From Tritrichomonas foetus (Eukaryota > Parabasalia > Tritrichomonadida > Tritrichomonadidae): DNA of 27,144 nt. A program made the translations under genes and the position numbers. The notes below the pieces were generated by a model. The model was given only the letters and a program-made list of their open reading frames with translations. It did not search any database and was not told the DNA's origin. The stretch is from assembly GCA_001839685.1 (NCBI GenBank), contig MLAK01001069.1, positions 3,736 to 30,879 on the forward strand, given 5' to 3'. Positions 18,206 to 26,313 of this stretch are shown here, one piece after another. Within the stretch, counting starts at the first letter, position 1, and each line of letters opens with the position of its first letter.

Positions 18206-19459
18206 ATGGCAGATCAAATAAATCGACAGGCCCCTCCTATCCCGCAATACCGAAAAGAAATTCGACAGGAAACCCTAAAGACAGTCGCCAAAATGTTTTC
18301 AGATTATTATCGATCAAACAAGCTTCCAATCAATTCCCACGAACTCAAAGAAAAAACATTCAAAAAGGTGAAAGAAATGGATCATTTTGCCGGCACTGAG
18401 GCCAAAACCGAGCTTGAATATCGAGAAATTATGAAAAATAAATTGAGCGAATTCCAGCGAGAACTGAGGCCATCCATGCCACCGAATGGAGAAGCAATAG
18501 ATCCTCTTATGATGGCCACCGTTATGATCAATTCACTAGGCGAATTAAAAGCATTTAAAGAACATACCGAATTTATCGGACCGCACGACTTAAGTCTTAT
18601 ACAACAACTTATTCAATTTATAGAAAGTATTCCGGTTTCTGCTCACGGACCAGAAATTTCACAAGCAGACCAAATTCAAACAGTTAAATTATATTATGTC
18701 CGACTTTTTTCGCCAATTAAGGAAACAATTCAAAATCAAAGAAGCCAGGGCCCTCAGCATCAAAATGGTGTTCATTCCATTCAGCAGCCTAATAATGTGA
18801 TGGGCCAAATACCTCAACAAATGATGCCACAGCAACTCCAACAGACTCCGCAACAAGTAGCACAGCCTCAGCATCCACAGCAACCACAACAAATGCAAAT
18901 CCAATCGGCTATGGCAAAACAAGAACCACCAGTCATGCAGCAAATGACGCCTCAGCAGCAACAGCAGCAAATGCAGCCTTCACAGCCTCACAGAATGCCA
19001 TCCCCGGCAAACCAGCATAGTAGGTCACCCAGCCAGAATAAGCCGAGATCACCCCGTGCTCCACAAGCAGTAAATGGTGTTCAAGTCCAACAAGCTGCTG
19101 CACTGATTGTAAATCAGCAGCAACAGGCACAACAACAAGCACAACTTCAACAACAACAACAGGTTCAACAACAGGCACAAGTTCAACAGCAACAAGCTCA
19201 AGTTCAACAGCAACAAGTGATGCAGCAGCAACAAATGCAGCAACAGCAAGTGATGCAACAACAACAGATGCAACAGCAACAAACAATGCAACAACAACAA
19301 ATGCATCAACAGCAAGCAATGCACCAACAGAAAAAACCTGTTCAAAGACCACAAGAAATGACTCCACAAACCAGCAGGGACATATTGAAACAACTTTTCT
19401 CAAGTGTTCGAACAGATTGTGCAGTTTTTTACTCAACACCACATCCACCACATTTTTAA
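18206..19459 (+). CDS. KIX-like, Gln-rich coactivator, MED15-type
   Basis: 417 residues. Residues ~16-90 (YRKEIRQETLKTVAKMFSDY...KEKTFKKVKEMDHFAGTEAKTELEYREIMKNKLSEF) follow the three-helix pattern of the KIX domain found at the N terminus of plant and fungal MED15 and of p300/CBP: R..(I/V)..K, then LE..vf..a, then eY...i..kl. A second helical region (~95-180) precedes a long Gln-rich tract (~190-375) with QQQQQxMQQQQ repeats and an SPSQNKPRSPRAP linker. The C terminus (~383-417) is short and unremarkable. A nuclear Mediator-type transcription coactivator fits this layout; the family call rests mainly on the KIX-like region plus Gln richness and could be wrong. The stop reads TAAAG, so the polyadenylation signal TAAA overlaps the stop codon. 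Confidence 0.6.
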   Translation: MADQINRQAPPIPQYRKEIRQETLKTVAKMFSDYYRSNKLPINSHELKEKTFKKVKEMDHFAGTEAKTELEYREIMKNKLSEFQRELRPSMPPNGEAIDPLMMATVMINSLGELKAFKEHTEFIGPHDLSLIQQLIQFIESIPVSAHGPEISQADQIQTVKLYYVRLFSPIKETIQNQRSQGPQHQNGVHSIQQPNNVMGQIPQQMMPQQLQQTPQQVAQPQHPQQPQQMQIQSAMAKQEPPVMQQMTPQQQQQQMQPSQPHRMPSPANQHSRSPSQNKPRSPRAPQAVNGVQVQQAAALIVNQQQQAQQQAQLQQQQQVQQQAQVQQQQAQVQQQQVMQQQQMQQQQVMQQQQMQQQQTMQQQQMHQQQAMHQQKKPVQRPQEMTPQTSRDILKQLFSSVRTDCAVFYSTPHPPHF

Positions 19460-19921
19460 AGCAAGTTGAGATTAATGTTTTTCTATTTATAAACCAAATA
19501 TTACCTCTATTAATGTTTCTTTGATTTAATTTTATTGACAACATCTCATAGTGAAATAAATATACAATTGTAGATTCATGAAAAGAATCTTTCTTACAAG
19601 ATATGCCAGATTCAATTGTATAAATGAATTTTTAATTTAATGAAAAATCAACATCCACCTTTAGATCATAAATCGATGTTAATTGACTGAGTAATAAGAA
19701 ACAGGAAAATATTCTAAACAGAGAAGAATTTCCTGTTAATAATACATGCTTACAACATTTTATCAGGAAATATGACTATGTAGTTATTTGTATCACTCAT
19801 TTAGTAAATCAACAGTTTTGACTGGTTTAATACCAGTTGAGTAATAAAAATGAATTTCAAACAAAATATAGTGTGAGTGATAATTTTAATAACATATATT
19901 GTATTTATCTTTTCGAACAAT
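19460..19921. other. Convergent spacer with three alternating ACAGGAAA/TTTCCTGT arms
   Basis: 460 bp between convergent genes. ACAGGAAA (19701-19708), TTTCCTGT (19729-19736) and TCAGGAAA (19763-19770) can form two mutually exclusive hairpins. Another small stem, ACTGG/CCAGT, lies near 19820-19838. No gene is supported. Confidence 0.45.
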
Positions 19922-20401
19922 TTACAATAATTGTGCCTTCTGCATAAGCTTAATAAATTCTTCTCTGCTGATTTCACCATCAAGATCTTCGTCAGCTGCT
20001 TTTATCATATCGTTGATTTCTCCATCTGTAAGCTGTTCACCGAGCTCAAGTGCGACACGTTTCAAATTTCTGAATGAGATTCTATCTGTTGCATCATCAT
20101 CAAATCGTGAGAATGCTTTTTCAATTTCTTCAACAGGATCTCTATCCTGGAGTGTCGCGTTGACTAACTTCAGAAAATCAGAAAAATCAATTGATGGCTT
20201 TGTAGTATTTTCCAAATCATTGATGATTTTCCGAATCTCATCCCTGGTGTTTCCAATTCCTAACGTGTGAAGTGCAACACAGATTTCTTTTGGATCTGCT
20301 CTGCCAGTTCCATCAATGTCAAACAAATCAAATGCATCTTTGATTTCTTTGATCTGCTCCTCATTGAGTGATCTTGGGATCATTTGTTTCATTGTTGCCA
20401 T
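19922..20401 (-). CDS. Centrin (caltractin)-family EF-hand protein
   Basis: 159 residues from the ATG at 20399-20401 (an in-frame GTG four codons upstream is not needed). The order is that of centrin: a short basic N terminus (MATMKQMIPRSL), then LNEEQIKEIKDAFDLFDIDGTG, which is the centrin signature, then four EF-hands. Loop 1 (DIDGTGRADPKE) and loop 4 (DEDLDGEISREE) keep the coordinating residues. Loop 2 (ENTTKPSIDFSDF) is degenerate, and loop 3 (DDDATDRISFRN) lacks the final Glu. Centrins act at basal bodies and flagellar-root filaments, which suits a flagellate. Two good sites, one at each end, are common in divergent centrins. A calmodulin-like sensor is less likely given the KEI..AFDLFD..GtG signature. 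Confidence 0.88.
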   Translation of the reverse strand: MATMKQMIPRSLNEEQIKEIKDAFDLFDIDGTGRADPKEICVALHTLGIGNTRDEIRKIINDLENTTKPSIDFSDFLKLVNATLQDRDPVEEIEKAFSRFDDDATDRISFRNLKRVALELGEQLTDGEINDMIKAADEDLDGEISREEFIKLMQKAQLL

Positions 20402-20654
20402 GAGAAAAAGCACAAATCAAATCTAGATATTTTTTCTGTGCATATTTGGTTGTTTAATTAAATAACGTAATCTTTCGTGAAATGGAATAAGAAATTGATA
20501 AGTCTGTTTATATATTTCACCATAATTAAGAATTAATTTGGCCTTCAACCGACTAAACCCTTTTTTACAGAAGTTAACTCAATGTTTAAAGACCAAATAT
20601 ACACATAAATATCTATAAAGTATTGAAATAAGGGAAAAAGGTGAATTTCATGTT

Positions 20655-20662
20655 GACCGTTT
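20655..20662 (+). promoter_or_regulatory. M3-like motif before the RPC3 gene
   Basis: GACCGTTT matches the T. vaginalis M3 consensus, 7 bases upstream of the ATG at 20669. No TCA(C/T)(A/T) lies between the motif and the ATG. Confidence 0.45.
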
Positions 20663-20668
20663 ACTAAT

Positions 20669-21949
20669 ATGGAGGAAGCAGCGCGCTGTTGGGGCAGTAA
20701 CCACGACGATCTTTTACTCAAATTATGCTTTATTATTGCCGAACAAATGATATCAGAAGACTGTTGTCTCATAATACGCTCAATTACCGATGCTGTCAAC
20801 GATCTCGATGAATTACAAAAAATTACCGAACTCCCCGATCTTCGATTTAGAAAAGCGATAACAAAACTCCAGCATAAACAAATTATTACGATTGATCCAC
20901 TCGAAGTCAACATTTATTCAATATTCAACAAATTATTATATCCCCATTTCATTAAATTTGCTGAAGATTATTCTCTAATTCCACAAGATAAGCCATACAT
21001 TGAAAAAATCGCAAGAAAAGTTTTGGACGAGCCAACGCTAAATTCCGAGAAACTCGTCGGATCACTCACAACAAAGCACAAAGGACTGGATTCTATCAGA
21101 CTTTCAATAGTGATTGATTATCTAATCAAAAAGAATGTTTTGGTTGAAGACAGCGACAACGCCAAGCTGAAATTCAATTTTGGCAGATTTTTGTCCAAAC
21201 AAAGAGAAGCAGCACTTTTACAGTTTGTTGAACTTAATGACCGAAGAGTTTATGATGTTGTTCGTGCTTTATTCTCAGATGATTTATATCATGATTGTTT
21301 AGTCACTTGTTCTGATACATCATTTAACGAAGATGATGTAATTTGTCATATTTCTGAAGAAACTGGATTATCAAATAAAGAGATCAATAGTATCTTTGGC
21401 ATATTAAAAACTCCAGAGTATTCTTTCATTAGTCCTACTGATGATATTTTAACACCATCAAGAGCAATAAATATATTCAAAATTAAAAAGATTGGTCATC
21501 TACTTACTGAAATTGGATATCCATTAGCAAAACGAGTTATTAACTTATTGATTCGAAAAGAGAGTTTGGAAGGAAATTCAATTTGTGAATCAATCTTATT
21601 AACTACAGAAAGGGGTCGTGAGCTCCTTGAAAAAATGTACACTTTGGGAATCTTGGAAAAAGAAGCCCTTCAAGATGCACCACACACCACATTGAAAAGA
21701 CAATATGTTGTTTGGAAAATTTCTTCATATTCAGCATTGAATAATGCATCAGCTTATTTAATTGGTGTTCTTGCAAAATTGTATGCAGACTTACTGACTG
21801 AACAGGCTACAATGGAAAAAGAAAGTGGAGCTGGTAGAAATCAAGAAAACGATGAAAACAGAAAAAGAAGATTTGATGAAAAAACGCAAATTTTACAAAA
21901 TACAATGTTTTCTGTAACCAAGCGATACATTGAAATTCATGAACTATAA
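20669..21949 (+). CDS. RNA polymerase III subunit RPC3/RPC82 (POLR3C-like)
   Basis: 426 residues, shorter than the ~530 of animal POLR3C. It has the winged-helix repeat character of RPC82. The first unit reads ELPDLRFRKAITKLQHKQIITIDPLEVNIYSIFNKLLYPHFIKFAEDY, matching the family pattern (R.aL..LiQH..v, then Y.....l.lR(Y/F)P.fi.f). Winged-helix-like segments follow at ~110-165, ~225-280 and ~285-345 (RGRELLEKMYTLGILEKEAL), with a C-terminal helical region ~365-426 that corresponds to the family's terminal coiled segment. RPC3 forms the RPC3/6/7 subcomplex that helps Pol III initiate at tRNA and 5S genes in the nucleus. It is divergently arranged with the centrin gene, separated by 267 bp. Confidence 0.85.
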   Translation: MEEAARCWGSNHDDLLLKLCFIIAEQMISEDCCLIIRSITDAVNDLDELQKITELPDLRFRKAITKLQHKQIITIDPLEVNIYSIFNKLLYPHFIKFAEDYSLIPQDKPYIEKIARKVLDEPTLNSEKLVGSLTTKHKGLDSIRLSIVIDYLIKKNVLVEDSDNAKLKFNFGRFLSKQREAALLQFVELNDRRVYDVVRALFSDDLYHDCLVTCSDTSFNEDDVICHISEETGLSNKEINSIFGILKTPEYSFISPTDDILTPSRAINIFKIKKIGHLLTEIGYPLAKRVINLLIRKESLEGNSICESILLTTERGRELLEKMYTLGILEKEALQDAPHTTLKRQYVVWKISSYSALNNASAYLIGVLAKLYADLLTEQATMEKESGAGRNQENDENRKRRFDEKTQILQNTMFSVTKRYIEIHEL

Positions 21950-22212
21950 TTTATTCTCTGTGCATATTTGTAAACTTATTATATTCTTTACTTTTATTTT
22001 ATTCTATTTTATGAATCCGATTGAATTAAATTAGAAATACATCTTTATATGAATAATATTCTCTTTCTGATCAAAAGTTGCTTTTTGTAATTAATATATT
22101 TCTGATGATTGATTTAATTGGGAACTATGATGTGTAATTCTCAAATAATGGGTATTTTCGAAAAAGAGTAAATCAATCTCTTGATACAATAAATGATGGC
22201 TAATTAGTATTT

Positions 22213-22824
22213 TTATAGAGCTTGATAGTTTTCACCTGGTTTATTTTCTGGCTCTTGGTCGAATTCAATTCCACCAAGAAAATATGTAGCCCATATTGAA
22301 ATCATTGAAGCAACATGAATAAAGCTGAGTGAAAAATCTCTTGAAACAAAATCTGATAAATTGTTCCCGATTTTTTTAATGATTGCTCTTGAACAGGGAA
22401 TTTCTTCTTCTTTGCATTTATTTGATGTTTGATTTAATAAGAATCCACAACATTTATATTGTTTGTATATTTGTGGAATAATTTTTTGAAGACCTTTCTC
22501 CCAAATTGCTTTTCTTTCAGTTAAAAATAAAACTGGGCTGGAATAATATCGAAATGCAGTTGTCCAAACATAATAAAAATAGATAATTTGAAGAATAGTA
22601 CTCAGCAAAGGCCAAATTATTTTTTCATTGAATCTGTAAATAAAGAAAACAATAGAAACTAAAATTGAACAAATTATAAATGCTAATTCAAGATACCAAA
22701 AATCAATCAATAGTAGTGATGCTGATTGTTTCATGAAGAATTCATTAAACATATACATTTGTCTAATCTGCTCAATGATTGTGGTGAGCATGATGATCAG
22801 GGAGATATAAAATATTTTACTCAT
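22213..22824 (-). CDS. Tetraspanin
   Basis: 203 residues from ATG at 22822-22824 (the codon before it is GTG). Four membrane segments: ~5-24, ~46-66, ~71-92 and ~165-188. The large loop between TM3 and TM4 contains the tetraspanin signature YKCCGF and a later PCS, with four loop cysteines (KCCGF, NKC, IPCS). The loop is short for the family. The protein ends ENYQAL; YQAL fits the Y-x-x-hydrophobic sorting signal for endocytosis or lysosomal delivery. Tetraspanins organise membrane microdomains and occur in trichomonad surface and vesicle membranes. TCATAT (read on the minus strand, 22841-22846) fits the Inr consensus about 17 bases upstream of the ATG. Confidence 0.85.
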   Translation of the reverse strand: MSKIFYISLIIMLTTIIEQIRQMYMFNEFFMKQSASLLLIDFWYLELAFIICSILVSIVFFIYRFNEKIIWPLLSTILQIIYFYYVWTTAFRYYSSPVLFLTERKAIWEKGLQKIIPQIYKQYKCCGFLLNQTSNKCKEEEIPCSRAIIKKIGNNLSDFVSRDFSLSFIHVASMISIWATYFLGGIEFDQEPENKPGENYQAL

Positions 22825-23093
22825 CACATACTGAAATGTTATATGAAAAATGCAATTTTTTATCTCATTTTGGTCTTAATTTGTGTTCAAGAGATGAGTA
22901 AATTCCTGATATTAAGTGTCTTGGTGTTTCTAATGAAATTTTAACCAAAAAATCATCAATAATTTATCTCTTATTTTATTTTTGTTTATTATTTCAATGA
23001 TGAACCAGAGAATGAAACCTATAATTATCATGATTTAACAAACACATCAAACTTTTTTCATTCAAAATTGTGGCATTTGACAATTTGACTGTC

Positions 23094-24245
23094 ATGAATA
23101 AATCACGATATTGGTTATCAACAAAAATAATGTTTAATTTTCAATGTTCAGCACCTCTACATTCTTCAATTCCACTTAATTTATCATTACTTGGTGTAAT
23201 TCTTTTTATTAGAGATGGTGTAAGGACACCAGATCATTCGTGGGCACCAAAAGATAAAAGGGGATCGTGGTATTGCGACAATGAGAACTCAACATTTCCA
23301 CAAATGCAATCATTTGACAAAGGCATCACTCGAAGGTATCATTGGAAGCTTGATCCCAAATATGCTCAATTGAATATCTCGTGTAAAAAAGGTCAACTTA
23401 CGAATGAAGGAATGAAGCAATTAGAAAAACTCGGAGAGTTGTATCGAAATGTTTTAATTGATGATCGATCTTTTCTTCCAGAATATTATGACAGAAAGTT
23501 ATTTGAAATAAAATCATCAAATAAAGATCGTGCTGTTGGTTCTTTGATTTCATTTTTCCATGGATTCTATCCTCCAGATAGTCCTAATGAAATAGTGGAT
23601 TTCACAACAGCACCAAATCACGATTTGTTAAATCCAGACAGGAATTCATGTCAAGATCTTAAAAATGCATATCATACATTTTCAAACAGCGAACCATTTA
23701 AAGCTAGAAAACAATATTCTCAAGAATTACAAGATGAGTTTTATAAATACCTAAATCTTGGCAAAGATAATGATAACTGGCAATATTTAGGTGATTGGAT
23801 CACATCACTTGGATGCTCAGAAAATGCAGATTTGCTTCCAGATTTATTAACTGATGAAATGATAGTACAAGCAATGAATGATTCATCTTATTATTTAAAT
23901 GATTTCTATTCATTATATCCACAGGAATCATCAGCTTCATCATTACGCTTGATCATGCCAGCAATTGAAAATGTTTTATCATTAGATTCGACAGAAAAAA
24001 TGTTTATATATAGTGGACTTGATACGACACTAGGTTCTCTTCTTGCATTCTTAGGTCATCCACATATTGGAACAATAATTCCAGCAGGTAGTCATCTTAT
24101 GATTGAAATATATGATGATCCTTCAGAAGGGCCTCTCCTTAGATTTGTTTTTAATGGCGATATCTTAGATATTAATGGTAATGCAACAATTCGCTATTCA
24201 AAATTCAAATATATGTCGATAGAGTCAATGAATAAATGCAAATAA
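23094..24245 (+). CDS. Histidine acid phosphatase family protein lacking both catalytic histidines (pseudophosphatase)
   Basis: 383 residues from ATG 23094; an upstream in-frame GTG (23070) is not a credible start. The fold signature of branch 2 histidine phosphatases is present: LLGVILFIRDGVRTPDHSW, the middle pattern DRAVGSLISFFHGFYPP, then MFIYSGLDTTLGSLLAFLG and IIPAGSHLMIEIYDD. In active members the first is RHGxRxP and the third is SGHDxTL. Here the phosphate-accepting His is Asp41 (codon GAT, 23214-23216) and the His of the HD proton-donor pair is Leu309 (codon CTT, 24018-24020). Each is one base from a His codon. Both changes should abolish catalysis, while the flanking residues and the 1.15-kb frame are preserved. 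There is no obvious signal peptide, although active family members are usually secreted. It may be a binding pseudoenzyme or a young pseudogene. Confidence 0.85.
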   Translation: MNKSRYWLSTKIMFNFQCSAPLHSSIPLNLSLLGVILFIRDGVRTPDHSWAPKDKRGSWYCDNENSTFPQMQSFDKGITRRYHWKLDPKYAQLNISCKKGQLTNEGMKQLEKLGELYRNVLIDDRSFLPEYYDRKLFEIKSSNKDRAVGSLISFFHGFYPPDSPNEIVDFTTAPNHDLLNPDRNSCQDLKNAYHTFSNSEPFKARKQYSQELQDEFYKYLNLGKDNDNWQYLGDWITSLGCSENADLLPDLLTDEMIVQAMNDSSYYLNDFYSLYPQESSASSLRLIMPAIENVLSLDSTEKMFIYSGLDTTLGSLLAFLGHPHIGTIIPAGSHLMIEIYDDPSEGPLLRFVFNGDILDINGNATIRYSKFKYMSIESMNKCK

Positions 24246-24600
24246 TTAAAATTAAAATTCGATATCTTTTGAAATTTATACTATTCTTACCTGGTTTATT
24301 TCTTTTTCTCCTAAAGAAGTATTAAAAAGTTCATTGAATCATATTTAAGTGTTATGGATGAAATAGATAGATGATATGATTCACAGATTGTGATTTTTAA
24401 AGAAAATCGTCAAAATCATCTTTTTAAAAGGATAATTAGTCATTTGTCATTATAGAATTTGGTAATTTGTCATTTCTCAAAAAATCATAAATCTTCACAA
24501 TTTTCTATTTCAGAACAAAACACCTACTTTTTCTGTTATTATTGAGTCCAGAATTCTGAACATACGACCATATAAAGGCCTAAAAAGTTATTGAAAAATA
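24246..24600. other. Upstream region of the + strand RPS15 gene
   Basis: 355 bp, no gene. The segment 24441-24495 is diverged but recognisably homologous (my estimate ~80%) to the complement of 26148-26206, upstream of the other RPS15 copy. Between this block and the near-identical core, this side has about 78 extra bases, including CTACTTTTT (24524-24532), the complement of the 9-mer found three times upstream of the KIX/Gln-rich gene. Confidence 0.55.
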
Positions 24601-24625
24601 TAAATTGAAAATAGTATCTATTTTA

Positions 24626-24645
24626 AGCGGTTTTGGTCGGCCTTT
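24626..24645 (+). promoter_or_regulatory. M3 plus M5 core promoter of RPS15 copy 1
   Basis: AGCGGTTT (24626-24633) fits the M3 consensus and CCTTT (24641-24645) is the M5 alternative initiator described for T. vaginalis. The ATG follows at 24650, giving a leader of only a few bases. Confidence 0.6.
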
Positions 24646-24649
24646 TTGA

Positions 24650-25072
24650 ATGTCGAAATTCGCACAAAGAAACTATACATTCCGCGGCAAGACACTAGAT
24701 GACCTTAAAGCTATGGAAATTCCCGAATTTGTTAAACTCCTTAGTACCCAACGCCGTCGTTTTATTGCGCGCGAATTTGGCGTTAAACACGTTCATTTGA
24801 TCAAAAAGCTTAAAGCCGCTCGTGATGCAGTTAAAGGACCCGGCGAACGACCAGCAGTTGTTAAGACACATCTTCGTTCCATGGTTGTTCTTCCTGAGTT
24901 TGTAGATAACGTGATCGGCATTTACAACGGAAAAGAATTTGTTGAAGTTCAAATCAAACCAGAAATGATTGGTCATGTTCTTGCTGATTTCTCAATGGCC
25001 AAGAAAATTGTTAAACACAGCAAAGCAGGTGTTGGTGCCACACGTAGCTCAAGTGCAACTTCGTTGAAATAA
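24650..25072 (+). CDS. RPS15: 40S ribosomal protein S15 (uS19), copy 1
   Basis: 140 residues. It has the uS19 core: PEFVKLLSTQRRRFIAREF in the N-terminal eukaryotic extension region, then HLRSMVVLPEFVDNVIGIYNGKEFVEVQIKPEMIGHVLADFS and the C-terminal VKHSKAGVGATRSS. It sits in the head of the small ribosomal subunit, near the decoding site. The length is close to the usual 145 or so. GC-richer, C-ending codons suit a highly expressed gene. The stop reads TAAA, overlapping a trichomonad polyadenylation signal. It has both M3 and M5 upstream. The second copy (25654-26076, opposite strand) encodes an identical protein. Confidence 0.97.
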   Translation: MSKFAQRNYTFRGKTLDDLKAMEIPEFVKLLSTQRRRFIAREFGVKHVHLIKKLKAARDAVKGPGERPAVVKTHLRSMVVLPEFVDNVIGIYNGKEFVEVQIKPEMIGHVLADFSMAKKIVKHSKAGVGATRSSSATSLK

Positions 25073-25128
25073 ATTCATTTCCTGATCTTTAATTATGGAA
25101 TATTACATATTTTTTTTCCTCGATATCT

Positions 25129-25597
25129 TTCCTTTGCAGCTCAATAAATTATGATTTTATTCTTTTTTTCGCTCCTTCATCATTTACTCTTCATATCAGA
25201 AAATCCAAATTCCAAATTTCTTTTTTCTTTTTTTTTATTTGTCAAATTTAAATTTACAATAACTTCTGATTATGAAACATGATCAATTGTGTGATTTTGA
25301 GCATTGGAAAAAAAATCATCAGATTCAGAAAATGATTAAACTACTGGAAATGAAACTTCCACAAAAATTATGAAATTTGATTTATTCCGTTTCATTCCAT
25401 ATTTCGAATAACAAATTGTCATCCGAAAAATGAAAGAATGTTTTTTGGATTTCCAGCAAATGAGCGATTTTGATAAGAACTTCCAAAAGACCTAACAAAT
25501 CACGTTTTAAATGAATTCTTTAATGGAGAAATAAATTCAAATAAAAAAAAAGGGATTCGGATTTTAGTGATATGGTGTGTAAAAAAAATGGACATAG
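25129..25597. other. 469-bp spacer between the RPS15 inverted arms
   Basis: Non-coding, AT-rich, with T and A homopolymer runs. The sequences just inside the two arms show no homology to each other. No gene or mobile-element end was recognised. Confidence 0.6.
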
Positions 25598-25653
25598 AGA
25601 TATTGAGGAAAAAAAATATGTAATATTCCATAATTAAAGATCAGGAAATGAAT

Positions 25654-26076
25654 TTATTTCAACGAAGTTGCACTTGAGCTACGTGTGGCACCAACACCTG
25701 CTTTGCTGTGTTTAACAATTTTCTTGGCCATTGAGAAATCAGCAAGAACATGACCAATCATTTCTGGTTTGATTTGAACTTCAACAAATTCTTTTCCGTT
25801 GTAAATGCCGATCACGTTATCTACAAACTCAGGAAGAACAACCATGGAACGAAGATGTGTCTTAACAACTGCTGGTCGTTCGCCGGGTCCTTTAACTGCA
25901 TCACGAGCGGCTTTAAGCTTTTTGATCAAATGAACGTGTTTAACGCCAAATTCGCGCGCAATAAAACGACGGCGTTGGGTACTAAGGAGTTTAACAAATT
26001 CGGGAATTTCCATAGCTTTAAGGTCATCTAGTGTCTTGCCGCGGAATGTATAGTTTCTTTGTGCGAATTTCGACAT
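25654..26076 (-). CDS. RPS15: 40S ribosomal protein S15 (uS19), copy 2
   Basis: The encoded 140-residue protein is identical to copy 1, and I saw no nucleotide difference in the coding region. It is convergent with copy 1. The M3 motif is retained (AAACCGCT on the + strand, 26093-26100), but the M5 position reads TCTTT rather than CCTTT because of the single change at 26085. The further upstream region is shortened relative to copy 1. The gene looks intact, so any difference would be in expression. Confidence 0.97.
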   Translation of the reverse strand: MSKFAQRNYTFRGKTLDDLKAMEIPEFVKLLSTQRRRFIAREFGVKHVHLIKKLKAARDAVKGPGERPAVVKTHLRSMVVLPEFVDNVIGIYNGKEFVEVQIKPEMIGHVLADFSMAKKIVKHSKAGVGATRSSSATSLK

Positions 26077-26080
26077 TCAA

Positions 26081-26100
26081 AAAGACCGACCAAAACCGCT
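26081..26100 (-). promoter_or_regulatory. M3 motif with altered M5 at RPS15 copy 2
   Basis: On the minus strand AGCGGTTT is intact, but the initiator string is TCTTT instead of CCTTT. This is one of only two base differences between the arms. Confidence 0.5.
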
Positions 26101-26304
26101 TAAAATAGATACTATTTTCAATTTAGTTCTGTCTTTTCAAAAAAACTATCAAAGATTTTAATTTTTTGAGAAATGGCAATAAAGTTAATTCTATAATGGC
26201 AAAATGATTTATGTATTGAAAAAGTCGAATTTTTATATTCTATACTTTTGATCAGATATCATCTGAAAATGTGAGATTTTTTGATAACTATTTTATATCA
26301 CATT

Positions 26305-26310
26305 TCATTA
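26305..26310 (+). promoter_or_regulatory. Inr initiator TCATTA
   Basis: TCATTA fits TCA(C/T)(A/T). The A is 7 bases before the ATG at 26314, the spacing expected for trichomonad genes. Confidence 0.6.
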
Positions 26311-26313
26311 TCA

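Larger units (their letters stand above)
24601..25128. repeat. Left arm of 528-bp inverted duplication carrying RPS15
   Basis: By direct comparison this is the reverse complement of 25598-26125, with two mismatches seen: 24641 (C here, T in the partner) and 25122 (G here, A in the partner). The arms include the promoter, complete coding region and 3' flank. The spacer between arms is 469 bp. Confidence 0.93.
25598..26125. repeat. Right arm of 528-bp inverted duplication carrying RPS15
   Basis: Reverse complement of 24601-25128. The two mismatches fall at 25604 and 26085; the latter changes the M5 motif upstream of this copy. Confidence 0.93.

Noticed and set aside
18933..19544. Long minus-strand frames opposite the Gln-rich tract (Val/Ala or Leu runs)
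   Set aside because: CAA/CAG repeats read backwards give Leu, Val or Ala runs; these are shadows of the coactivator gene.
24695..24976. 93-codon antisense frames inside both RPS15 copies
   Set aside because: Identical in both copies only because the arms are near-identical; antisense shadow of a conserved ribosomal protein gene.
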